A program made the translations under genes and the position numbers. The notes under the pieces were generated by a model, which worked only from the letters and a program-made list of their open reading frames with translations, was not told the origin of the DNA and did no database searches. This document shows positions 12,714-24,188 of a stretch of DNA of 64,000 nucleotides, in pieces; positions within the stretch are counted from its first letter, which is position 1, and every line of letters begins with the position of its first letter. Source of the stretch: Protopterus annectens (taxonomy: Eukaryota > Chordata > Ceratodontiformes > Protopteridae); contig NC_056730.1 in NCBI RefSeq assembly GCF_019279795.1, positions 608,621,698 through 608,685,697 of the forward strand. Direction: 5' to 3'.

Positions 12714-13980
12714 GTCACTACATTTGTTGTTTGGGACCTTGAGTATATAGAAACATCACAAAGGGCTTCTCTGCCTGTTCTGACTTATGAACATTGATCT
12801 GGAGACATTGCTGAAAGTTTTGTATTTTGGGTTTATGAGTCGTTTGCTTTTTTGCAGATAGGGCCCATCATAGATGCGGCTAATGACATTAATCTTTACT
12901 ATTTTGGAATCAGTTTATGACTGTTGGGGGACTATTTGTAGTTCTTGACTAGGGATTAAATGTGTAAGAGGGTGGTTTGTTTCTACTCTAACTTATTTTA
13001 CAAACAATTAATCACAATGTTATGAGTTGAATTCTATGTTTGTTATAAATAGGGTAATTGGTGTGCTAATGAACAGTATAAATATAGGATTGGAATTGGT
13101 GATGCAGTCTTCCATAGTCACATTGTTTATGTTGAAATGACCCTTTGACTGGTACAATCTCAGGGGTGTTTGTATGTTATAAGCAACCTTGATGTGGATT
13201 CTACTTATAGCTGGATTTTAAATGTAGATTACAACTTATTTTCTGAACCATAATTGTTGCGAACATTGCTTCTTTGCTTGGTTTGGTTGTGTAATAACTA
13301 CGACATACATTTTTATGTTGTGGGATTAGTTGGAGAGTATTTGTTTTATATGATAACAAATGTGGATATGGATTCATTATCAATCACATACAGGTGGAAT
13401 GCACTACTGATAATTTGTTTTTTCCAACCATTATCTTTTGATATAGATACACTGTTCATGCAGTGGCTGTTATTGCCCTTTTGGTGTACTGAAGTTGCAA
13501 AAATAGGTATCTATTACAAAGTCTTTATTAAATTGGTGATTCATATGTATGAATACCATGGAGATACGTAGCACTACTTATTAATGTTTATGGTATTTGG
13601 TTAGGTTTTATCGAAGTATGTGGCTATTTGCCAGTATGAAGTAGTGGCTATTTGTGTACTCTGTGGGATGGATTTGCTACTATTGACTTGAATTTTCAGA
13701 GGTACATGGCACCACAATATCTTGGGTTTGGATGATTAGTACAAACGTTATATTTATGTTTAGTTACTTTGAACTTTTTTGTACATTTTTTAGTGTGGTG
13801 GCTATTATTGTCCTCTGTTGCTACTTTTTATTGTGGGTGTACACCTATATTGGACACAGCACTGCATTACTAGTGTTTCATTATAGCTATTTTTGGCTTA
13901 TTTTTTACCCCGCCAGTGTGTGGTTGATTTACTGGTCCAGCTTAATAGGCATAAGTTTTGCTATAGGTTGTACTTCATGA
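12714..13980 (+). other. PLE-A leader (pLTR-like 5' region)
   Basis: Shared by A1 (inverted), A3 and A4. It contains short frames such as 13254-13571 and 13732-13980 (hydrophobic, 82 aa). These persist in A4 simply because A3 and A4 are almost identical, so they are not convincing genes. In PLEs such leaders, repeated in tandem, act as pseudo-LTRs. That role is inferred. Confidence 0.6.
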
Positions 13981-13999
13981 GTAAGTACAACTTTGACAA

Positions 14000-16900
14000 C
14001 TATTTATATATGTTTTTTACACATCTACTGTCCAAATCTCCACAAATATATAATACTCTTGCTTAAAATCCTGGACTACACATTTTGCTACCTGACTTTT
14101 GGTATTATTATTTATTTATGATGGAGTTAAGTTAACTTTTTAAGGGATTGTCCTCTGATTGTGATGACATTGGGATTTTTGACTTGGGAACCCAAGGCAA
14201 TTTGCCTGATGTGTCTGATAATACACAGCTTGCACCAAATTGCAATGAGTTATTTTTCAGATTATTTAGAAGTATGAGGTCCTTAAGGACTAATATTTGG
14301 CACCTTCATCTTTTTAAGGCTTATTTAGCAAAATATATTTGCCCCAGAGGACATTGTGTCCGGATGTAGCTGTTGGTGCCCATTGTAGATCAAGAACTTG
14401 ACCAACAATGGTCTTCCGTACAACAACAGGCATGTATGGGCTTTGTAGAGGCTTTGGCCTCATATTACAATTGATGCATAGATCAGGGCTTGATTGAGAT
14501 CATGAAATTTTGTGAGGAAATTAAACAATTTGAGGGACAAGCAAGTTATCATAGATGCCTCCAACAATTAAGTCAGGAATTACTGATATTGGAGAAACAA
14601 TTGAAGGAGAGGAAGATACGTAAATTTAACAGGGATCAGGCAGATTAAGATTGGGGTAGACCTTTTGGACCACAAAAAACATAAAATTTACCAATGTTGG
14701 GAGCAAACCAAACAAAGGAAAGCAACCCAGATCCATTATACGGAAAACAGTTACAACTTTTGGGGGAATCTCAGGGGAAGAGTCTTCATCAATGACTGAC
14801 TCTGAAGCAGCACATATCGTGACCTCACCCACACCCAAACGCAGCAACATGGACTTCCCTTTAGGTCATGAAACCCAGGGTAGGGTGCAAACATCATAGA
14901 CATAACCCAATGTGGAGACCTTATTACAAATAATGAGCAACAAATAAGATAATGTAATAATGTTCTTAACATCTCTTCATATTCTCTTACACCTACTGAA
15001 GTGGATTTGTTGAATAAATGTCTTAATTTTGCCCCTGCATTTTTTGTGAGTGAAGATGTCTTTGCTGCTGATGTTAATTCCTTTTTTTCGCACACTAAAT
15101 TTGAAATTATTTTTTGAACAACATGATAATGTTCCAGTTGAGAAACCTTTTTATTTTCTAAAATCCAGTTTTACGCCCCCTATGCAGCCTATAGTTCAAT
15201 TATTTTTGAATACAGTACTCAAGGATTTACATTTACATTTTCGGAACATGGAGCCAAAACTACACAATCTCTCAAAGAATCAACAATTAGTCTTACAGGA
15301 ACTCAAATTAAATAAGAACATTGCCATCTTACCAGCTGACAAAGGGGGTGTGACTAACATAATGGATTGGCAGAAATATGATATTGAAGCCCAAAGACAA
15401 TTGAATAATAGACAACACTATATGTCCATGCCCCTGGATCCTACAGGCACATTTAAACAACAGATTGATGCCTTTATAAATTTGGCAGTGGACGAAGGGA
15501 TCATATCTAAAATCATCTCTAAACACCTAATGGTTTCTGATTCTCAGAGACAGTATCTTTATTTAGTACCTAAAATTCACAACTCTCTCTCGGATCCCTA
15601 GGAAGACCTATTGTATCTGGTCGGGGTTTTCTTACAGAACCATTATCAGTGTTTTTAACACAATACCTCTGTCCACTCCTTAAACATGTTAGAGCTCACA
15701 TCCAGGATACAACTTAATTTCTCCAGATCATAGCTGATAGTCAGATTGAGCCAGGTTGGTCTTTATGAACACTGGATGTGTCGGCCCTATACACTAACAT
15801 CCCTCACAGGGCAGGGCTTCTTGCCATTGAACATTGCCTCACCATATCGGGACTTTACCCACCAGGTTTTAATACCTTTCTTATTAGGCTAACAGAACAT
15901 GTATTAACCAAAAATATGTTTTTATTACCAAGATAACTGTTTCTGGCAGACATAAAGGATAGCTATGGTGGAATCCTTTGCCCCCATTTATGCCAATTTA
16001 TTTATGTCATATATAGAGGAACAACTTATTTATAATCCCCTTCATTATCTATATTTGTCAGAAATGGACATCTGGCGTTGTTACCTTGATGACTGTTGGT
16101 TAGTTTGGAAAGTGGATGTTGCTTACATACAGGAGTTTATGGATTATATTAACAGTAACAAATTGGGTATCCAGTTTATGTGCAATTATGAACTGAAACA
16201 AATTACATTTCTGGATGTTCTAGTAATAAGGAATCCATATAATACTCCTGACACCCAGGTATTTCGCAAATACCCTGAATATAACTCACTGCTACACTCT
16301 TCTAGCCATCATCCACCCCATGTTATACGCATTATCCCAAAGTCTCAGTTTTGTAGAATTAAGCACATTTGTTCTGATCCCAATAAATATGAATATTTTA
16401 GGAAGTATATGGTACATAGATTTAAGACCCGGGGGTATAAGCCAGGGACCATCACTAAGGCCTGTCTAGAGGTTTCATCCTTAGACAGAAGTGAACTCAT
16501 GGCATATAAGGACAAGACCACCCAGGACTCATCATCAATTAGATTTATCACAACTTATGGATGCAATACTCATATATTTTTCCAAGTAATTCAACAGAAT
16601 AGGAATATTCGTATGACGGATGAACGACTTGCCAATATGCTTTTTGAGAGATGTCCCTTTCGATATAGAAGGGTTAAAACATTAGGTTCTCATTTCAACT
16701 ATTATAAACATGGATCAGCCAATTCTCCAATACAACACCAGGCCACTTTAACAGGTGGACTCCTTCATGGTTGTTTTCCCTGTGGACATTGTGTCCATTG
16801 TGTAAGAATAGCCAAAACCAAACAATTTACTAGCCGGAACATTGGCAGTGTTTTTGATATCAGATTTTTTGCAAACTGTTCCAGTGATTGGGTCATTTAT

Positions 16901-17188
16901 TTAGCTACCTGCTCGTGTTTGGCTTTTTATGTGGGTCAGACATCCAGACCAGTCAAATATTGCATCAGCAAACATTTGAGTGACATCAAACATAAAAAAA
17001 TCAGTAATGCTCTTTATAAACATGTATTAACACATCCATCAGCATCTTTTAGATTTACGATTATCGACATCATTCAAGGTGACAAAGGTAATAGGATTGG
17101 ATGGCATACTATTTTAAACCAGAAAGAAAAGAGATAGATAATTAGGTTGGGTGGCTTATTTCCACCAGGGCTCAATGAGCAATTATGA
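14000..17188 (+). pseudogene. PLE-A copy A3 RT/endonuclease, broken
   Basis: The N-terminal helical region lies at about 14,100-14,640 (stop-interrupted). The RT entry region is at 15,000-15,601 (LNKCLNFAPAFF, then ILPADKGG and VPKIHNSL). A palm and endonuclease frame of 390 aa follows at 15965-17137. That frame starts inside the FAPIYANLF block, has RCYLDDCWLVW near residue 40, ITFLDVLV near residue 77, a CGHCVHC cluster near residue 277 and CSCLAFYVGQT near residue 320. Lesions: a TAG at 15,599-15,601 replacing the Pro-Gly of the PPGRP block, a stop near 15,760-15,770 (TGA in place of Cys), and a frame break near 15,935-15,960. Two of these are shared with A4. Confidence 0.88.
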
Positions 17189-17241
17189 CCAGCCAATCAA
17201 ATACAGTTGCTATTCTAATTATGTGTTATAAATATGGCCTT

Positions 17242-20200
17242 ATCACTACATTTGTTGTTTGGGACCTTGAGTATATAGAAACATCACAAAGGGCTTCTCT
17301 GCCTGTTCTGACTTATGAACATTGATCTGGAGACATTGCTGAAAGTTTTGTATTTTGGGTTTATGAGTCGTTTGCTTTTTTGCAGATAGGGCCCATCATG
17401 GATGCGGCTAATGACATTAATCTTTACTATTTTGGAATCAGTTTATGACTGTTCGGGGACTATTTGTAGTTCTTGACTAGGGATTAAATGTGTAAGAGGG
17501 TGGTTTGTTTCTACTCTAACTTATTTTACAAACAATTAATCACAATGTCATGAGTTGAATTCTATGTTTGTTATAAATAGGGTAATTGGTGTGCTAATGA
17601 ACAGTATAAATATTGGATTGGAATTGGTGATGCAGTCTTCCATAGGCACATTGTTTATGTTGAAGTGACCCTTTGACTGGTACAATCTCAGGGGTGTTTG
17701 TATGTTATAAGCAACCTTGATGTGGATTCTACTTATAGCTGGATTTTAAATGTAGATTACAACTTATTTTCTGAACCATAATTGTTGCGAACATTGCTTC
17801 TTTGCTTGGTTTGGTTGTGTAATAACTACGACATACATTTTTATGTTGTGGGATTAGTTGGAGAGTATTTGTTTTATATGATAACAAATGTGGATATGGA
17901 TTCATTATCAATCACATACAGGTGGAATGCACTACTGATAATTTGTTTTTTCCGACCATTATCTTTTGATATAGATACACTGTTCATGCAGTGGCTGTTA
18001 TTGCCCTTTTGGTGTACTGAAGTTGCAAAAATAGGTATCTATTACAAAGTCTTTATTAAATTGGTGATTCATATGTATGAATACCATGGAGATATGTAGC
18101 ACTACTTATTAATGTTTATGGTATTTGGTTAGGTTTTATCGAAGTATGTGGCTATTTGCCAGTATGAAGTAGTGGCTATTTGTGTACTCTGTGGGATGGA
18201 TTTGCTACTATTGACTTGAATTTTCAGAGGTACATGGCACCACAATATCTTGGGTTTGGATGATTAGTACAAATGTTATATTTATGTTTAGTTACTTTGA
18301 ACTTTTTTGTACATTTTTTAGTGTGGTGGCTATTATTGTCCTCTGTTGCTACTTCTTATTGTGGGTGTACACCTATATTGGACACAGCACTGCATTACTA
18401 GTGTTTCATTATAGCTATTTTTGGCTTATTTTTTACCCCACCAGTGTGTGGTTGATTTACTGGTCCAGCTTAATAGGCATAAGTTTTGCTATAGGTTGTA
18501 CTTCATGAGTAAGTACAACTTTGACAACTATTTATATATGTTTTTTACACATCTACTGTCCAAATCTCCACAAATATATAATACTATTGCTTAAAATCCT
18601 GGACTACACATTTTGCTACCTGACTTTTGGTATTATTATTTATTTATGATGGAGTTAAGTTAACTTTTTAAGGGATTGTCCTCTGATTGTGATGACATTG
18701 GGATTTTTGACTTGGGAACCCAAGGCAATTTGCCTGATGTGTCTGATAATACACAGCTTGCACCAAATTGCAATGAGTTATTTTTTAGATTATTTAGAAG
18801 TATGAGGTCTTTAAGGACTAATATTTGGCACCTTCATCTTTTTAAGGCTTATTTAGCAAAATATATTTGCCCCAGAGGACATTGTGTCCGGATGTAGCTG
18901 TTGGTGCCCATTGTAGATCAAGAACTTGACCAACAATGGTCTTCCGTACAACAACAGGCATCTATGGGCTTTGTAGAGGCTTTGGCCTCATATTACAATT
19001 GATGCATAGATCAGGGCTTGATTGAGATCATGAAATTATGTGAGGAAATTAAACAATTTGAGGGACAAGCAAGTTATCATAGATGCCTCCAACAATTAAG
19101 TCAGGAATTACTGATATTGGAGAAACAATTGAAGGAGAGGAAGATATATAAATTTAACAGGGATCAGGCAGATTAAGATTGGGGTAGACCTTTTGGACCA
19201 CAAAAAACGTAAAATTTACCAATGTTGGGAGCAAACCAAACAAAGGAAAGCAACCCAGATCCATTTTACGGAAAACAGTTACAACTTTTGGGGGGATCTC
19301 AGGGGAAGAGTCTTCATCAATGACTGACTCTGAAGCAGCACATATCGTGACCTCACTCACACCCAAACGCAGCAACATGGACTTCCCTTTAGGTCATGAA
19401 ACCCAGGGTAGGGTGCAAACATCATAGACATAACCCAATGTGGAGACCTTATTACAAATAATGAGCAACAAATAAGATAATGTAATAATGTTCTTAACAT
19501 CTCTTCATATTCTCTTACACCTACTGAAGTGGATTTGTTGAATAAATGTCTTAATTTTGCCCCTGCATTTTTTGTGAGTGAAGATGTCTTGGCTGCTGAT
19601 GTTAATTCCTTTTGTCGCACACTAAATTTGAAATTATTTTTTGAACAACATGATAATGTTCCAGTTGAGAAACCTTTTTATTTTCTAAAATCCAGTTTTA
19701 CGCCCCCTATGCAGCCTATAGTTCAATTATTTTTGAATACAGTACTCAAGGATTTACATTTACATTTTTGGAACATGGAGCCAAAACCACACAATCTCTC
19801 AAAGAATCAACAATTAGTCTTACAGGAACTCAAATTAAATAAGAACATTGTCATCTTACCAGCTGACAAAGGGGGTGTGACTAACATAATGGATTGGCAG
19901 AAATATGATATTGAAGCCTAAAGACAATTGAATAATAGACAACACTATATGTCCATGCCCCTGGATCCTACAGGCACATTTAAACAATAGATTGATGCCT
20001 TTATAAATTTGGCAGTGGACGAAGGGATCATATCTAAAATCATCTCTAAACACCTAATGGTTTCTGATTCTCAGAGACAGTATCTTTATTTAGTACCTAA
20101 AATTCACAACTCTCTCTCGGATCCCTAGGAAGACCTATTGTATCTGGTCGGGGTTTTCTTACAGAACCATTATCAGTGTTTTTAACACAATACCTCTGTC

Positions 20201-21891
20201 CACTCCTTAAACATGTTAGAGCTCACATCCAGGATACAACTGAATTTCTCCAGATCATAGCTGATAGTCAGATTGAGCCAGGTTGGTCTTTATGTACACT
20301 GGATGTGTCGGCCCTATACACTAACATCCCTCACAGGGCAGGGCTTCTTGCCATTGAACATTGCCTCACCATATCGGGACTTTACCCACCAGGTTTTAAT
20401 ACCTTTCTTATTAGGCTAACAGAACATGTATTAACCAAAAATATGTTTTTATTACCAAGATAACTGTTTCTGGCAGACATAAAGGATGGCTATGGTGGAA
20501 TCCTTTGCCCCCATTTATGCCGATTTATTTATGTCATATATAGAGGAACAACTTATTTATAATCCTCTTCATTATCTATATTTGTCAGAAATGGACATCT
20601 GGCGTTGTTACCTTGATGACTGTTGGTTAGTTTGGAAAACGGATGTTGCTTACATACAGGAGTTTATGGATTATATTAACAGTAACAAATGGGGTATCCA
20701 GTTTATGTGCAATTATGAACTGAAACAAATTACATTTCTGGATGTTCTAGTAATAAGGAATCCATATCATACTCCTGACACCCAGGTATTTCACAAATAC
20801 CCTGAATATAACTCACTGCTACACTCTTCTAGCCATCATCCACCCCATGTTATACGCATTATCCCAAAGTCTCAGTTTTGTAGAATTAAGCACATTTGTT
20901 CTGATCCCAATAAATATGAATATTTTAGGAAGTATATGGTACATAGATTTAAGACCCGGGGGTATAAGCCAGGGACCATCACTAAGGCCTGTCTAGAGGT
21001 TTCATCCTTAGACAGAAGTGAACTCATGGCATATAAGGACAAGACCACCCAGGACTCATCATCGATTAGATTTATCACAACTTATGGATGCAATACTCAT
21101 ATATTTTTCCAAGTAATTCAACAGAATTGGAATATTCGTATGACGGATGAACGACTTGCCAATATGCTTTTTGAGAGATGTCCCTTTGGATATAGAAGGG
21201 TTAAAACATTAGGTTCTCATTTCAACTATTATAAACATGGGTCAGCCAATTCTCCAATACAACACCAGGCCACTTTAACAGGTGGACTCCTTCATGGTTG
21301 TTTTCCCTGTGGACATTGTGTCCATTGTGTAAGAATAGCCAAAACCAAACAATTTACTAGCCGGAACATTGGCAGTGTTTTTGATATCAGATTTTTTGCA
21401 AACTGTTCCAGTGATTGGGTCATTTATTTAGCTACCTGCTCGTGTTTGGCTTTTTATGTGGGTCAGACATCCAGACCAGTCAAATATTGCATCAGCAAAC
21501 ATTTGAGTGACATCAAACATAAAAAAATCAGTAATGCTCTTTATAAACATGTATTAACACATCCATCAGCATCTTTTAGATTTACGATTATCGACATCAC
21601 TCATGATGACAAAGGTAATAGGATTGGATGCATACTATTTTAAACTAGAAAGAAAAAAGATGGATAATTAGGTTGGGTGGTTTATTTCCACCAGGGCTCA
21701 GTGAGCAATTATGACCAGCCAATCAAATACAGCTGCTATTCTAATTATGTGTTTTAAATATGGCCGTTTGTGGAATTATTTTTCACTGAGGAAGGCATTG
21801 TTATGACTGCTGAATCCTGTCTGTTTTCTTGCCTTATGATATAATAAATCTTTCCCTATACACCACGTTGTGCTGGCTCTATCTTTTTTGA
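17242..21891 (+). mobile_element. PLE-A copy A4 (direct, with complete outer tail)
   Basis: Leader 17,242-18,508, coding region, then a tail at about 21,770-21,891 with CTGAGGAAGGC, AATAAA and TTGTGCTGGCTCTATC. It abuts the right 14-bp TSD. The tail is absent at the A2/A3 and A3/A4 joints. Confidence 0.88.
18640..21643 (+). pseudogene. PLE-A copy A4 RT/endonuclease, broken
   Basis: The order and motifs are as in A3: N-terminal blocks (18676-18897), RT entry (19529-19921, DKGG near its end), LDVSALYTNIPH and the following block (20176-20463), then a 385-aa RT palm plus endonuclease frame (20486-21643) with CYLDDCW, CGHCVHC and FYVGQT. It shares with A3 the TAG at 20,126-20,128 and the frame break before the AMVESFAP block. 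It has its own stops at about 19,918 (TAA) and 19,988 (TAG) and a one-base loss at about 21,630 that ends the frame as IGCILF. Confidence 0.88.
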
Positions 21892-21905
21892 TAAATTTCA
21901 ATATA
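21892..21905. repeat. Right TSD of the PLE-A array
   Basis: An exact copy of the 14-mer at 4,294-4,307, adjacent to the end of the A4 tail. Confidence 0.85.
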
Positions 21906-21939
21906 CCTGTAACAACTGCGTCAGTTATTTCTATTTTAC

Positions 21940-22305
21940 AGTGACATTATTTAAGAAAAAAAATACTTACATTTCTTAAATAATGTCTTTGTATAACGGC
22001 GCATTACTGTTCTTCCGCGGCTGGTGGTATATTGCTGCCCTGTTTTGATGTACTGCTCATGCATATGGGACTTGTGCTCCAATCCTTAAACAGTACATCA
22101 GGGCTGTGAAGAGGTAGCAATGGAGAAAGGAAGATCTCCATTGCTTCTTCTTCTTTGTTATAATCAAAAAAAAAGAAAAAAAAAACAACAGAAGAAGAAC
22201 CAGGGAGACTTTTTATGTGAGGGAGAGTCGGGACAGACAATATAAAAGGATAATCAGGTACGTTTTTTAAGTTTTGTAGAATGTACCTGATTATCCTTTT
22301 ATTTC
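21940..22305. repeat. Cluster of four hairpins (possible MITE interior or structured RNA)
   Basis: Perfect inverted repeats: 21,943-21,958 with 21,972-21,987 (16 bp, 13-nt loop); 22,046-22,055 with 22,091-22,100 (10 bp); 22,117-22,126 with 22,135-22,144 (10 bp, 8-nt loop); 22,242-22,261 with 22,283-22,302 (20 bp, 21-nt loop, extending imperfectly through GACAGAC/GTCTGTC). The density is far above chance for 365 bases. No protein or known element was recognised. Confidence 0.75.
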
Positions 22306-22629
22306 TGTCTGCCCCATCTCCTGAAAGTAAAATGACTTCTGTTTTCATTTTGTATTAAAAAAAAAAAAATACGAGATATACTAATGGGAAAAAGTCTGGG
22401 CGACCGGACCTTTTCTAGTTGGCATATTGTCGGATTTAGGCAAATTAGCATGCTCATTTTTGAATGCTAATGGCCAGTCATTGTATAACTGGAATTACTC
22501 CATAATGGATTTTATTAGTGCACTTTTGTACAATCTGTCTTCATTTGCTTTTGTGATTTCATCAATTTTTCTCGTCTTTCTCTTTTGTTTTTATATTTAG
22601 CATAATGTTTTGTATTTTGAAGCTGTACT
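22306..22629. other. Unassigned DNA
   Basis: An A13 run occurs near 22,356-22,369. No other recognisable feature was seen up to the TG microsatellite. Confidence 0.5.
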
Positions 22630-22639
22630 CTGTGTGTGT

Positions 22640-22695
<56 letters not shown>

Positions 22696-22732
22696 CAAAT
22701 CTACATCTATATCTATATCTCTATATCTATCT

Positions 22733-22791
<59 letters not shown>

Positions 22792-22794
22792 TAT
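22630..22794. repeat. Compound microsatellite (TG)n-(AC)n-(AT)n-(AC)n
   Basis: A long TG tract (to about 22,693) is followed by ATCTAT-type repeats, an AC tract (22,732-22,750), an AT tract (about 22,750-22,780) and a short AC tract. Apparent Cys-Val or His-Thr proteins in this region are artefacts of the repeat. Confidence 0.95.
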
Positions 22795-23608
22795 GCAAAA
22801 GGTAAAAAGGGTACACAGACAAACTATTCATTAAAAACTGCAAGAAAGACTAAGGCATTTTACAGTCTCACTGTGTAATACATTAAATCTCTCCTGTAGT
22901 GAGCTCATGGGATAAATGCAAATGACTCTTTAAGGACATACCATTGTTTTAGCTACATGACATCTGACTGCCCATAACTTTCCTTTGGACCAAATTAAAA
23001 CAAATAAATAAAATATGACCTATAGAGGGCGTTGGATTGAATTTGTCTTGTTTAAGGCAATTTGTAGTTCAGCAAGTTCTGTTTGTAGGTAATGGCAAAT
23101 CTTTCAAGATATAAGTGGATCTGTGATAAATGCTATTACTTATCACAGTTTCCAGTAGGTGTGAATGTGTGCTGCATGCTGAAACCAAGTTAAGAGGAAA
23201 TGCAGTCTTCATAGTGAAATCAAGTGTTTGTGACAAATTAGATTTGGATATATTTACATTGCAGGAAATGACTATGTTTTTTTTTGTTGCATCATAGTTT
23301 TCAATGATTTCATGAGGTGTGTTTATCACAGAGGGCAAAACTGTGGGAAAGAAGAAGGAAGATCACACTTTGTTAGTATGATATCTAAGATATTGTCATC
23401 TAGTGCTGAGTTTCTTACTGCTTGATTCAGTCAACTTTGTTCAACATAATAAATTAATATATGGACATATTTATCTGATATTGAATATTTTACCCTGTCA
23501 GAGTATGGGTAGTTAAAATTTCCCTTGGGGTTGCATTTTAATTGATTTTGCACCCTGGAGTGGCTAGTTAGGAAATCTCACACTGTAACAGAGTCAGATG
23601 GTATACAT
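22795..23608. other. Unassigned DNA
   Basis: No coding, RNA or repeat family was recognised. The short minus-strand frame at 23,069-23,338 has no detectable family features. Confidence 0.45.
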
Positions 23609-23622
23609 CAGATTCCAATAAT

Positions 23623-23858
23623 TTGTTTGTTTGCGTCTTTCGGCTTTTCCCGGTTAGGGGTCGCCACAGCAGAACTCCGGTCCGCTAATGATTGGCAGCA
23701 GATTTTTACGTTCTGGCTTGCCGGGCCTAATGCACAACCTTCAACGAAGGAATGCCCATTCACGCATGTCGACACACAGAAGACGCTCTAACTGAGAATC
23801 GAACGGGCAATGTCTAACTGTGAGGCGACAACGCTACCGCAGCACCACCACTGCAGTA
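23623..23858 (-). mobile_element. tRNA-derived SINE with 14-bp TSD
   Basis: On minus it starts GGTGGTGCTGCGGTAGCG (A-box-like). CGTTCGATTCTC (B-box-like) follows, then a central segment containing GGTTGTGCATTAGG, and it ends in TGGCGACCCCTAACCGGG, AAAGCCGAAAGACGC and a short tail. CAGATTCCAATAAT occurs at 23,609-23,622 and 23,859-23,872 as an exact 14-bp TSD, so this is a complete retroposed copy. It belongs to the same family as 1,984-2,218 and 61,249-61,467. Confidence 0.9.
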
Positions 23859-23960
23859 CAGATTCCAATAATATTTTATTTAATTCCATTGATATTGATT
23901 ATTGTATGAGTAATTTCTAGTCCTGAGTTAATTTCTTTGTTTCTTGCTATTAGTATTTGA

Positions 23961-24188
23961 TAATAAAGATTGACAGAGTATTAACTAAGCTATCAAATTT
24001 TTAATAAGGAAAGGAAATATCCCTTTACACTATGTTTAGTAATGGCACAGACATCAATATGCTGCACACAAAGAAAATCTTCAAAATCTGCGAATTCTGG
24101 CTTTTACCAAGTACACATTCACCTTTGCTTTTTTACATTGATTGTTTTTCATTTCTTTTTGTCTTGAAATTTGTAGAAGTCTAAAAGT
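23961..24188 (+). repeat. Interspersed 228-bp repeat, copy 1
   Basis: This matches 28,006-28,233 over 228 bases in the same orientation with about 93 percent identity by eye and no length change. Flanks are unrelated. It is not a recognised family and has no open frame. Copy 2 appears to have its own TSD. Confidence 0.85.

Larger units (their letters stand above)
12714..17241 (+). mobile_element. PLE-A copy A3 (direct, 4,528-bp unit)
   Basis: A full unit from the GTCACTAC start to the next one at 17,242. It has a 1.27 kb leader (12,714-13,980), a broken coding region and a short 3' untranslated end. It is nearly identical to A4 throughout. Confidence 0.88.
4308..21891. mobile_element. Penelope-like element family A array (one inverted plus three direct copies)
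   Basis: The array reads copy A1 (minus, 4308-9389), a short T-rich filler, then A2, A3 and A4 (plus). A3 and A4 repeat with a 4,528-bp period (for example 13,254 versus 17,782 and 13,732 versus 18,260). The protein is PLE-type: N-terminal helical region, RT with an (A/G)MGASFAPIYA-like block and YLDD, then a Cys cluster and a GIY-YIG-like endonuclease. Only the two outer tails (about 4,370-4,480 on minus; 21,770-21,890 on plus) carry the terminal CTGAGGAAGGC...TTGTGCTGGCT segment. Internal junctions pass from GGCCTT straight into the next leader. One 14-bp TSD flanks the whole array. All copies carry stops and frameshifts. Confidence 0.88.

Noticed and set aside
13254..13980. Conserved 105-aa and 82-aa hydrophobic frames in the PLE-A leader (also 17,782-18,508)
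   Set aside because: A3 and A4 are nearly identical overall, so retention of frames is expected without selection; no family resemblance and no support from the inverted copy A1.
22597..22878. Cys-Val, His-Thr and Ile-Tyr rich proteins at microsatellites (also 27,105-27,642, 34,026-34,265, 38,580-38,862)
   Set aside because: They are translations of dinucleotide repeats in all frames.
23069..23338. 89-aa minus-strand frame
   Set aside because: No domain, no neighbour context and random-like composition; open by chance in AT-rich DNA.
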